DNA of 14,849 nt from CAYQLT01 sp964418425 (GCA_964418425.1 CAYQLT010000061.1:1-14849), one strand, 5' to 3'. Counted from the stretch's first letter, positions 1 to 6,330 are shown. Numbers and translations are program-made. The notes: generated from the sequence alone by a model not told the origin.

Positions 1-15
1 CCACCACGACCCGTC

Positions 16-80
16 GTGCCTGCCCCTGGCCGGGGGCGGACGGTGCCTGCCCCTGACCGGGGGCGGACGGTGCCTGCGCC
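16..80. repeat. 27-bp GC-rich tandem repeat, about 2.4 copies
   Basis: Two near-identical 27-bp units start at 16 and 43. They differ at one base (TGGCC against TGACC), and a partial third copy starts at 70. Each unit contains an imperfect palindrome of the form GCCCCTGGCCGGGGGC that could fold into a GC-rich hairpin. Short GC-rich intergenic repeats containing GTGCCTG are common in some bacterial genomes, sometimes as dispersed REP-like elements. Whether this one is dispersed cannot be seen from one window. Confidence 0.75.
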
Positions 81-250
81 ACCGGTCCCGTTTCCCCCTT
101 CCTGTCGCCTGCGCCAGCGACCCCATTTTCTGCGGCGCGCAACGTACCTCCTGGAGCCTGCCGGCCTCCTGTCGGACAGCCTCAGTCCTGCGCCGCCCGC
201 GCCCACCCGCTCGAACCGCTCCGATGGGGCTGTGCAAGCCCACTAGCGCC

Positions 251-278
251 CCTGCCGGCAGGCCATCTGTGGTAGACT
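251..278 (+). promoter_or_regulatory. Extended -10 promoter with upstream palindrome (HEPN-MNT operon)
   Basis: TGGTAGACT at 270-278 reads as an extended -10 (TG-n-TAGACT) about 35 bases before the HEPN start codon. No good -35 is present, which fits an extended -10 promoter. The perfect palindrome CCTGCCGGCAGG (251-262) sits where the -35 would be and could bind a repressor. HEPN/MNT pairs are often autoregulated, but that is only inference here. The same GTGGTA-ACTGG string recurs at 6417-6428 before the arginase-like gene. Confidence 0.45.
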
Positions 279-313
279 GGCCTCGGCAGTCGGTCCCGTG
301 AGGGGGCTGCTCG

Positions 314-706
314 GTGCGTCGCCGAGCCGATTGGATGCGGCAGGCTGAGAAGGACGTCGCCCACGCGCGCAGGGCGCTGGAGGACGGCGACTACGAGTGG
401 GCCTGCTTCGCCGCCCAGCAGGGAGCGGAAAAAGCCGTCAAGGCGCTCTTGCAGCACCTGGGTGTGGACGCGTGGGGACATTCCATCGCCTTCCTGCTGG
501 CAGCGATCCCGGACCACATGCGCCCCGACCCATCGGTGCTGGACGGGGCCAAGGAACTGGACCGTCATTACATCCCGGCTCGCTATCCCGACGCACATCC
601 GGCCGGAGCGCCCCTGGACTTCTACACCCGCGGCGACGCCGAGCGAGCTATCGGGCATGCGGAAAGGATCATGGAGTATGTCCGGGGTCGTCTTGCGACG
701 CCTTGA
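314..706 (+). CDS. HEPN domain protein (putative toxin of a HEPN-MNT pair)
   Basis: This 130-residue protein fits the PF05168-type HEPN family. Near the N-terminus it reads W-M-R-Q-A-E-K-D, then D-Y-E-W-A-C-F-A-A-Q-Q and E-K-A-V-K-A-L-L, the helical signature of the family. The family's R-Y-P-D motif is at residues 90-93. With H95 it makes an Rx4H arrangement like the RNA-cleaving centre of active HEPN toxins. The GTG start at 314 is preceded by AGGGGG at 301-306. An ATG seven codons in (335) is possible but has no better site. The gene overlaps the MNT nucleotidyltransferase by 29 bp. In known HEPN/MNT systems the HEPN protein is an RNase toxin that the MNT partner silences by adenylylation. 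Here the family assignment is firm. Toxicity and target are inferred. Some HEPN/MNT pairs have other roles. Confidence 0.85.
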   Translation: MRRRADWMRQAEKDVAHARRALEDGDYEWACFAAQQGAEKAVKALLQHLGVDAWGHSIAFLLAAIPDHMRPDPSVLDGAKELDRHYIPARYPDAHPAGAPLDFYTRGDAERAIGHAERIMEYVRGRLATP

Positions 707-1112
707 CATCGCCAGGGTTCGGCAATCCCTTGAGCGATACGCGCTCCGGTTGGGGAGCCGGCCGGAAGTCCGAAGCGTGATCCTGTTCGGATCGCTGGCA
801 CGGGGCGACTACACCGGAACCAGTGACGCCGACTTGCTGATCGTGGTCGATGCGGCGACCGAACCGTTTGTCCGCAGAGGGACGGCCTACGCGGACCCGT
901 TCCTGCCGGTGCCCGTCGATCTGTTCGTGTATACCGCAGACGAGGTAGAGCAAGCGCTGGATGCCGGCGCCGGCATCGTCACGGAGGCTTTCAAAACCGG
1001 CGAGGTACTGTTCGAGCGAGGGAGCCGAGCAGCGTGCCGGGGAACCCCCGGGGAGGATGAGCCGATGAGCGCCCCGGCGAGGATGGCCCGAGTAGCGCCC
1101 GGGAGCGGATAA
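678..1112 (+). CDS. MNT-type nucleotidyltransferase (putative antitoxin)
   Basis: This 144-residue minimal nucleotidyltransferase carries the polymerase-beta signature GSx10DxD as G-S-L-A-R-G-D-Y-T-G-T-S-D-A-D, at about residues 38-52. A third acidic residue follows in P-V-D-L-F-V. That set is complete, so the domain should bind metal and NTP. The ATG at 678 lies inside the end of the HEPN gene. A longer open frame begins at 462 but would translate the HEPN gene out of frame, so I reject it. In studied pairs this enzyme adds AMP to its HEPN toxin. The last 30 or so residues, after G-E-V-L-F-E-R-G, are low in complexity and probably not part of the fold. An internal ATG at 1065 lies in that tail in the same frame. 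The YchF-like GTPase starts 4 bp after the stop, which suggests one transcript. Confidence 0.85.
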   Translation: MSGVVLRRLDIARVRQSLERYALRLGSRPEVRSVILFGSLARGDYTGTSDADLLIVVDAATEPFVRRGTAYADPFLPVPVDLFVYTADEVEQALDAGAGIVTEAFKTGEVLFERGSRAACRGTPGEDEPMSAPARMARVAPGSG

Positions 1113-1116
1113 GAGG

Positions 1117-2205
1117 GTGCGCATCGGTCTTCTGGGGCTGCCGCAATCGGGCAAGAGCACGCTCCTGGCGGCGGCTTCGACCCTGGCGCGTCCCGGGTCG
1201 GGCGCCGAGCGGGAGCGCGAGGCCCTCACCGCCACCGTCGGGGGACTGCGGCAGGCGGTCGTACCCATTGCCGACCCGCGGGTGGACTGGCTCGCCCAGC
1301 GCCTGCGCCCTCGCAAGGTAACCTACGCCACCGCGGAGTGGGTGGAACTGCCCGCCCTGGCCCCCGCGCACGTCGCCGAACTGCGGCGGGTGGACGTCGT
1401 CGTCTTCGTGGTTCGAGCTTTCGACCCGGGCCAGAGGTCCATCCCCCACCCCAGGGGAATCGTGGATCCCGCCGCGGACTTCGAAGCCCTGTGGCAGGAC
1501 TGGCTCCTGTTGGACTGGGGCGTCCTGCAAAACCGCCTGGAGCGCCTGCGCACCGCCCCTTCCATCCCCAAGGCCCAGCGCCGCCAGGTCGAAGAGGAGA
1601 TCGATCTCCTTCAGCGATGCCTGGCTGCCCTCGAAGCCGGCACATCCCTGCGCCGGGCGAACCTCAGGGAGGCAGACCGAAGCGCCCTGCAGGGTTACAG
1701 CCTGGTGACCTTTGCGCCCGCACTGGTTGCGGTCAACATCGATGACGCCGAGGCAGCGGCCGCCCCGAGCGTCCCCACGCTACAGGTCGGTCAGCGCTGC
1801 GATGCGGTGGTTCGGGTGCCGGCCCGGCTGGAGCTGGAGCTGGCGCGGCTGGACCCGCAAACTCGACGGGAGTTCATGCGAGAACTGGGGGTCGAAGCGC
1901 CCCTGGGCGTCGAGCGCCTGGTGGCAGCCGCCCATGAGGCCGCCCAGCTCATCTCGTTTCTGACGGGAAACGAACAGGAGGTGCGCGCCTGGACCGTCCG
2001 GCGGGGCACCGTGGCTCGAGAGGCTGCCGGCAAGGTGCATTCGGACATCGCCCGGGGGTTCATCCGGGCCGAGGTGATCGCCTTCGAGGACATGCAGCGG
2101 GCGGGTTCGCTGGCCAGGGCCCGGGAACTGGGGCTCTTGCGGCTGGAGGGCAAGGAGTACGTGGTGCGAGACGGGGATGTCATCGAGTTCCGATTCCATG
2201 TGTGA
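1117..2205 (+). CDS. Divergent YchF/OLA1-like GTPase with TGS domain
   Basis: This 362-residue protein has the layout of the Obg-related YchF/OLA1 family. The P-loop G-L-P-Q-S-G-K-S-T is at 7-15, a helical insert at about 135-175, a G4-like N-I-D-D at 207-210 in place of the NxxE typical of YchF, and a TGS-like C-terminus at about 282-362 ending V-R-D-G-D-V-I-E-F-R-F. YchF proteins bind ATP or GTP, associate with ribosomes and affect stress responses. The switch II (G3) segment, normally D-I-A-G-L, reads V-E-L-P-A-L at 76-81. The key Asp and Gly are therefore lost and hydrolysis may be altered. This is probably not the housekeeping YchF. The GTG start is chosen because the P-loop sits at the extreme N-terminus, as in the family. 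GGGAG at 1101-1105 is a weak ribosome site. The gene lies 4 bp after the MNT gene. Confidence 0.8.
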   Translation: MRIGLLGLPQSGKSTLLAAASTLARPGSGAEREREALTATVGGLRQAVVPIADPRVDWLAQRLRPRKVTYATAEWVELPALAPAHVAELRRVDVVVFVVRAFDPGQRSIPHPRGIVDPAADFEALWQDWLLLDWGVLQNRLERLRTAPSIPKAQRRQVEEEIDLLQRCLAALEAGTSLRRANLREADRSALQGYSLVTFAPALVAVNIDDAEAAAAPSVPTLQVGQRCDAVVRVPARLELELARLDPQTRREFMRELGVEAPLGVERLVAAAHEAAQLISFLTGNEQEVRAWTVRRGTVAREAAGKVHSDIARGFIRAEVIAFEDMQRAGSLARARELGLLRLEGKEYVVRDGDVIEFRFHV

Positions 2206-2263
2206 CGTCCGGCTTCCACGGGTAATGCCCGCGGAACTGGGAGTTACGCCTGGATGCCGGACG
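2206..2263. terminator. Inverted repeat between convergent genes
   Basis: CGTCCGGC at 2206-2213, immediately after the GTPase stop, is exactly complementary to GCCGGACG at 2256-2263. A smaller nested stem inside pairs TTCC with GGAA and CGGG with CCCG. The element lies between convergent genes, where a bidirectional terminator would be expected. The 42-base loop and missing T tract make this a weak call. Confidence 0.3.
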
Positions 2264-2297
2264 CCGCCCCCGCCAATGCCGCTTGCGTGCCGGGCGC

Positions 2298-2984
2298 TCA
2301 AAGGGCGGCGGCCACCACCGGCAGCACCTCGCCCGCCCGGGCTCGGACCACAACTTCGGCCAGCCCATCATAGGGCGTCGCGCTCAGGTTGACGATAAAC
2401 AGTCGGGCCCCGTGAGCCCGGGCCACTTCGGGCAGGCCCGCCACCGGGTAGACCTCCAGGGAGGAGCCCACCACCAGCATGGCGTCGCAGCGTTCGGCCG
2501 CCTGCCGGGCCCGCCGGAACTCCTGCTCCGGCAAGAGCTCCCCGAAGAGCACCACGCTCGGCCGGATCATGCCGCCGCAATCCGGGCAGCGAGGAATATC
2601 GGCGGTGGTGCGGATGGGCACGTCCAGCACCGCCGGCGAGTAGCTGCGGCCACAGCGGTGGCAGTGGGCCCGGGCAAGGGTGCCGTGGAGTTCGGCTACG
2701 TCCGTGCTGCCGGCCTGTTGGTGGAGCCCATCCACGTTTTGCGTGGCGATGAGACCGATGCGCCCCCGGCGCTGCAGCTCGGCCAGCGCGTAGTGGGCCG
2801 GGTTGGGACGGGCCCCGGCCAGCGCCCTGAGCCGGCGCTGGTAAAACTCGTAAAACCGCAGGGGCGTCCTCTCCAGGGCCTCCACGGTCGCAAGCTGCGC
2901 AGGGTCGTACTGAGCCCAAAGCCCGCCCGGGGAGCGAAAATCGGGCAGCCCGGACTCCGTGCTGATGCCGGCGCCGGTCAACAC
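2298..2984 (-). CDS. Sir2-family NAD-dependent protein deacylase (sirtuin)
   Basis: All sirtuin landmarks are present, numbering from the GTG at 2984. The NAD-binding T-G-A-G-I-S-T-E-S-G-L-P-D-F-R is at 3-17, T-Q-N-V-D-G-L-H at 81-88, catalytic H100 in E-L-H-G-T, zinc cysteines C108, C111, C133 and C136, F-G-E at 147-149 and G-S-S at 173-175. The enzyme removes acyl groups from lysines using NAD. The zinc ribbon and short length mark a metabolic CobB-like deacylase, not an NADase of defence systems. GTG 2984 is the only ATG, GTG or TTG in frame. It cuts off the first beta strand: the open frame runs up to 3122 and encodes a plausible helix, L-A-E-R-L-I-D-G-L-A-R-A-R-R-I-T-V. The true start is therefore probably upstream, near the GGAGG-N6-ATG at 3096-3083, which is one base out of frame. 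The gene lies directly downstream of cbbR on the same strand, so the two may be cotranscribed. Confidence 0.9.
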   Translation of the reverse strand: MLTGAGISTESGLPDFRSPGGLWAQYDPAQLATVEALERTPLRFYEFYQRRLRALAGARPNPAHYALAELQRRGRIGLIATQNVDGLHQQAGSTDVAELHGTLARAHCHRCGRSYSPAVLDVPIRTTADIPRCPDCGGMIRPSVVLFGELLPEQEFRRARQAAERCDAMLVVGSSLEVYPVAGLPEVARAHGARLFIVNLSATPYDGLAEVVVRARAGEVLPVVAAAL

Positions 2985-3129
2985 GGTGATGCGGCGCGCC
3001 CGGGCCAGCCCGTCAATGAGCCGCTCCGCCAGAGGGCCCGCTGCGGACCGGGCGGCAGAGTCCTGCGCGGAATCGAAGACGACATCCCCCTCCTCCGGGC
3101 CACCTGTGAGCCGGGGCCCTCAGTTCAGT

Positions 3130-4226
3130 TCAACGTGGGGCCTCGCAAACACCTTCCGATGCGGCGGTCGAGGAACCCCTCGACGTCGACCAAGCCAGCA
3201 GGAACTCCCGGAAAGCGCTCGCCGCACGGCCGAGCCGTCGGTTGGCCCGGTGCACCACGTACCATTGCCGTCGCAGGGGGAACCCTTCGACGTCGAGAAT
3301 CGCCAGCCGCCCCAGCTTCAGCTCCATGTGGAGGGCATGGCACGACAGCGGGGCGATCCCGAGCCCGGCCGCCACCGCCTCCTTGACGGCGCTGTTGTCG
3401 TCCAGCTCGAAGGCGACCGTCGGCTGCAGCCGGTGGGCGTGGCAGAACTCCTCGAACGCAAGCCGCGTGCCCGATCCCTCTTCTCGTAGAACGAAGACCT
3501 CGTCCCGCAACCGACCGACGGGGATCCGAGCGACGCCGGCCAACGGGTGTTCCGGCGAGGCGACCAGCACGATCTCGTCGGGCAGGAAGGGCTCGGCCAC
3601 GCACGGGACGTCGTCGGGGGGGCGCCCCATCACCGCCAGGGCGGAGTCGCCCTCTATCAGCCGACGGTGGATGGCCGCTCGATTGGTCACCTCCAGGTGC
3701 ACGGTGATCCCGGGGTATTCCCGGCGGAAGGCGCCCAGGATCGGCGGAAGGACGTAGGCGCCGGCGGTGCTCACCGCACNNNNNNNNNNNNNNNNNNNNN
3801 NNNNNNNNNNNNNNNNNNNNNNNNNNNNNNNNNNNNNNNNNNNNNNNNNNNNNNNNNNNNNNNNNNNNNNNNNNNNNNNCGGAAGGCGCCCAGGATCGGC
3901 GGAAGGACGTAGGCGCCGGCGGTGCTCACCGCACATATGCTTACATGGCCGCGGCGCAGGCCCTTGAGGTCGCCGACCAGGGCCTGAAGCTCATCCACAA
4001 GCTCGCAAATCTGCTGGGCGTAAGGCAGCAGTTCCTGCCCCGCGGGGGTGAGGCGGAGCCCACGGCCGCTGCGCTCGAACAGGGGCTCCTCCACCGCGCG
4101 CTCAAGGGCCCGCACCTGCATGAGCACCCCCGGCTGCGTGAGGTACAGGTGTTCGGCGGCTCGGGTGTAGCTTCCCAGACGGGCCACCGTCAGGAACGCC
4201 CGCAACTGGGCAAGGGTCATGGTCAT
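3130..4226 (-). CDS. cbbR: LysR-type transcriptional regulator CbbR, split by an assembly gap
   Basis: The N-terminal part (4226 to 3880) has a LysR winged helix-turn-helix: L-A-Q-L-R-A-F-L-T-V-A near the start, S-Y-T-R-A-A-E-H-L at about 19-27, and T-Q-P-G-V at 30-34. The C-terminal part (3779 to 3130) is the periplasmic-binding-protein-like effector domain, ending G-L-G-I-A-P-L-S and then W-Y-V-V-H. The two parts are one gene. Removing the 100 N and one copy of the flanking 55-bp duplication (155 bases) joins the frames exactly into about 313 residues, the normal LysR length. ATG 4226 has GGAGGG at 4240-4235. Because the gene diverges from cbbL and TAA...TTA boxes lie between them, CbbR, the activator of RuBisCO operons that senses metabolites such as RuBP or NADPH, is the natural call. 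Confidence 0.88.
3725..3934. repeat. 55-bp direct duplication flanking the gap (scaffolding artefact)
   Basis: Bases 3725-3779 and 3880-3934 are identical over 55 bp and lie directly on either side of the N run. Both encode the same cbbR segment, A-V-S-T-A-G-A-Y-V-L-P-P-I-L-G-A-F. This is what results when two contigs that overlap by 55 bp are joined with a default spacer and not merged. It is very unlikely to be a biological repeat. Confidence 0.93.
3780..3879. other. Assembly gap, exactly 100 N
   Basis: A run of 100 N. The round number is a common placeholder for a gap of unknown size. The flanking overlap indicates a true gap of minus 55, meaning that no sequence is missing. The gap lies inside cbbR and should not be read as a gene break. 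Confidence 0.97.
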
Positions 4227-4304
4227 GAGGCCTGCCCTCCGGTATCCGCACGGCCCGACCCTCCACGGCCACCACGGGCCCGGCCCTGTCGTCCGAGTAG
4301 AGGA

Positions 4305-4348
4305 TAAACCGGACTTAGCACTCACGCAACGACCTGTAAGTTGACTTA
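4305..4348. promoter_or_regulatory. Two candidate CbbR (LysR-type) binding boxes
   Basis: TAA-N7-TTA at 4305-4317 has the T-N11-A form of LysR-family boxes and matches the TNA-N7-TNA rule described for CbbR. A second, tighter palindrome, TAAGTTGACTTA, is at 4337-4348. The string GACTTAG occurs in both (4312-4318 and 4343-4349), 31 bp apart, about three helical turns. The proximal site overlaps the -35 of the cbbL promoter. This fits a recognition site plus an activation site as in known CbbR operons. The motifs are seen. Binding is inferred. Confidence 0.65.
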
Positions 4349-4369
4349 GTGGTAGCTCCGCAGGATAAT
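4341..4369 (+). promoter_or_regulatory. Sigma-A-like promoter of cbbLS
   Basis: TTGACT (4341-4346), a 17-base spacer and GATAAT (4364-4369) form a near-consensus promoter. Transcription would start near 4376 with a leader of about 25 bases before the ribosome site AGGAGGGG at 4386-4393. It is the best promoter in the window. Overlap of the -35 with the proximal LysR box suggests control by CbbR contact with RNA polymerase. Confidence 0.72.
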
Positions 4370-4401
4370 CGGCTCAAAGCCGCCCAGGAGGGGAGCGGTG
4401 G

Positions 4402-5856
4402 GTGACGATGCAGCAGTACGCGGGCACGGACAAGAGGTACAGCCGGGCCGGCGTCCAGGAATACCGGGCGATGGGTTACTACGACCCGAGCTACGAGCCC
4501 AAGGAGACCGATACCCTGGCCCTGTTTCGGATCACCCCTCAGCCCGGGGTCGAGCCGGAGGAAGCCGCGGCGGCCGTGGCGGGAGAGTCCAGCACCGCCA
4601 CGTGGACGGTGGTGTGGACCGATCGCCTCACCCACCTCGATCGCTACCGGGCCAAGGCCTACCGCGTCGAACCGGTGCCCGGCAACCCCGAGCAATACTT
4701 TGCGTGGATCGCCTATGACCTCGCCCTGTTTGAAGAGGGCTCCATCGCCAACATGACGTCGTCCATCATCGGCAACGTCTTCGGCTTCAAGGCGCTTCGG
4801 GCCTTGCGCCTGGAGGACCTGCGAGTCCCCGTCGCCTATCTGAAGACGTTCAAGGGGGCACCCCACGGGATCCCGGTGGAGAGGGATCTCCTGAACAAGT
4901 ACGGCCGTCCCCTCCTGGGATGCACGGTCAAGCCGAAGCTGGGGCTCTCCGGGCGCAACTACGGTCGCGTGGTGTACGAGGCGCTGGCCGGGGGGCTGGA
5001 CTTCACCAAGGACGATGAGAACATCAACTCTCAGGCCTTCATGCGGTGGCGCGACCGCTTCCTGTATGCGATGGAGGGCGTCATCAAGGCCGAGCAGGTC
5101 ACAGGGGAGCGGAAGGGCCACTACATGAACGTCACCGCGCCCACGATGGAGGAGGTGTACCGCCGGGCGGAGTTCGCGAAGGAGATCGGCTCCATCATCA
5201 TCATGGCCGACCTGACGATGGGCTATACGGCCCTTCAGTCCCTCTCCAACTGGTGCCACAACAACGGCATGATTCTCCACCTTCACCGGGCCGGGCATGC
5301 CACCTTCACGCGCCAGAAGAGCCACGGCGTCTCCTTCCGGGTGCTGGCCAAGTGGATGCGGATGCTGGGGGTGGACCACATCCACGCGGGGACGGTCGTG
5401 GGAAAGCTGGAGGGCGATCTCAACCTCGTGCAGGGCTACTACACCATCCTGCGCGAGCAGTCCGTGAAGGCCGACCCGGTCAAGGGCATCTTCTTCGACC
5501 AGGACTGGGCCTATCTGCCCGCGGTCTTCCCCGTGGCCAGCGGCGGCATCCACGCCGGGCAGATGCACATCCTCCTGGACACCCTGGGAGAGGATTGCAT
5601 CCTTCAGTTCGGCGGAGGGACCATCGGCCACCCCATGGGGATCAAGGCGGGCGCGACGGCCAACCGGGTCGCGCTGGAGGCGATGGTCCTCGCCCGCAAT
5701 GAGGGAAAGGACCTTCGCGCGGAGGGGCCGGAGATCCTGCGGGAGGCCGCCCACCACTGCAAGGAGCTCGCGGCGGCGCTGGAGACCTGGAAGAACGTCA
5801 CCTACGACTTCGCGCCCACCGACACACCCGACGTCCTGCCGACGGTAAGCGTTTGA
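4402..5856 (+). CDS. cbbL: RuBisCO large subunit, form I red type
   Basis: This 484-residue ribulose-1,5-bisphosphate carboxylase/oxygenase large chain fixes CO2 onto RuBP in the Calvin-Benson-Bassham cycle. Catalytic residues are all present: K177 and K179 in T-V-K-P-K-L-G-L-S, the carbamylated lysine K203 with D205 and E206 in F-T-K-D-D-E-N, H293 and H295 in H-L-H-R-A-G-H, H328 in H-I-H-A-G-T, and K335 in G-K-L-E-G-D. The wording G-Y-T-A-L-Q-S followed by H-L-H-R-A-G-H, and the early F-R-I-T-P-Q-P-G-V-E-P-E-E-A-A, match red-type (IC/ID-like) enzymes and not the green type. I cannot place it more finely by eye. GTG 4402 is 8 bases after AGGAGGGG. ATG 4408 is the alternative. cbbS follows 14 bp later. 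Confidence 0.97.
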   Translation: MTMQQYAGTDKRYSRAGVQEYRAMGYYDPSYEPKETDTLALFRITPQPGVEPEEAAAAVAGESSTATWTVVWTDRLTHLDRYRAKAYRVEPVPGNPEQYFAWIAYDLALFEEGSIANMTSSIIGNVFGFKALRALRLEDLRVPVAYLKTFKGAPHGIPVERDLLNKYGRPLLGCTVKPKLGLSGRNYGRVVYEALAGGLDFTKDDENINSQAFMRWRDRFLYAMEGVIKAEQVTGERKGHYMNVTAPTMEEVYRRAEFAKEIGSIIIMADLTMGYTALQSLSNWCHNNGMILHLHRAGHATFTRQKSHGVSFRVLAKWMRMLGVDHIHAGTVVGKLEGDLNLVQGYYTILREQSVKADPVKGIFFDQDWAYLPAVFPVASGGIHAGQMHILLDTLGEDCILQFGGGTIGHPMGIKAGATANRVALEAMVLARNEGKDLRAEGPEILREAAHHCKELAAALETWKNVTYDFAPTDTPDVLPTVSV

Positions 5857-5870
5857 AGGGGGAGAGGGCC

Positions 5871-6269
5871 GTGCGGATCACCCAGGGCACCTTCTCGTAC
5901 CTGCCCGACCTGACCGATGAGCAGATCGAGCGGCAGATCGCGTACATCGTCCGAAACGGCTGGGCCGTATCCATCGAGTACACGGACGATCCCCACCCCT
6001 ACAACGTCTACTGGGACATGTGGGAACAGCCCATGTTCGACCTCACGGACCCCTCTCCGGCGATGTACGAGTTCAAGAGGTGCCGGGAAGCCTTCCCAAA
6101 CCGCTACATCAGGATCAACGGATACGATCCGAGCCCCATGTGGCAGGCCCAGCGGGTGTCGTTCATCGCGCACCGCCCCCGAGTGGAAGAGCCGGGGTTC
6201 CGGCTGCGCCGCACCCTGTGGGCCGACGGGCGCGTCCAGAAGTACGGCCTGGAACCCCGCATGGACTAG
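5871..6269 (+). CDS. cbbS: RuBisCO small subunit, red type
   Basis: This is the small chain that caps the L8S8 hexadecamer. From GTG 5871 the protein is 132 residues and begins M-R-I-T-Q-G-T-F-S-Y-L-P-D-L-T-D-E-Q-I, the standard opening of red-type small subunits. It has Y-W-D-M-W near residue 44 and a C-terminal extension after about residue 100 (R-V-E-E-P-G-F-R-L-R-R-T) that corresponds to the extra beta hairpin of red-type enzymes. I chose GTG 5871 over a TTG at 5853 because GGGGGAG at 5858-5864 is well spaced from it and the family starts there. Red-type RuBisCO normally needs the activase CbbX. No cbbX is in this window, although it usually lies close by. Confidence 0.96.
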   Translation: MRITQGTFSYLPDLTDEQIERQIAYIVRNGWAVSIEYTDDPHPYNVYWDMWEQPMFDLTDPSPAMYEFKRCREAFPNRYIRINGYDPSPMWQAQRVSFIAHRPRVEEPGFRLRRTLWADGRVQKYGLEPRMD

Positions 6270-6330
6270 CCGAGCCGACGCACCTGGCGACCGGCTCGCC
6301 CGCCCGGGCACTGCCCCGCTGCCGGCTCGG
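6270..6330 (+). terminator. Alternative GC-rich hairpins after cbbS
   Basis: CCGAGCCG (6270-6277) begins directly after the cbbS stop. It can pair with CGGCTCG at 6292-6298 (14-base loop) or with CGGCTCGG at 6323-6330, and the two options exclude each other. No T tract follows, so a classic intrinsic terminator is not shown. It may still end or attenuate the cbb transcript or stabilise its 3' end. Confidence 0.35.

Larger units (their letters stand above)
1..313. other. Gene-free 5' flank with repeat, palindrome and promoter
   Basis: I see no credible coding region here. Open frames on either strand give proline- and arginine-rich translations without recognisable domains. The stretch holds a 27-bp tandem repeat near its left end, a perfect 12-bp palindrome CCTGCCGGCAGG at 251-262, and an extended -10 element at 270-278. 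Together these look like the upstream region of the HEPN-MNT operon that starts at 314. What lies left of position 1 is unknown. Confidence 0.6.

Noticed and set aside
462..677. Extended N-terminus of the MNT protein from 462
   Set aside because: This stretch is the HEPN gene read in another frame. The MNT fold begins at the ATG at 678.
2298..2984. Sir2 as a phage-defence NADase
   Set aside because: It has the zinc-ribbon cysteines and compact length of a CobB-like deacylase and no fused or neighbouring defence partner.
2283..3386. Long plus-strand open frame of 367 codons
   Set aside because: It runs antisense to the sirtuin and the end of cbbR. The opposite strand has full family motifs, while this translation is Arg/Pro/Gly-rich with no domain.
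3725..3934. Biological direct repeat, or insertion site inside cbbR
   Set aside because: The identical flanks with exactly 100 N between them, and exact frame restoration on collapse, indicate a scaffolding artefact.
4315..5757. Minus-strand open frame of 480 codons
   Set aside because: It mirrors cbbL, whose catalytic residues are all present. The frame is open because of high GC content.
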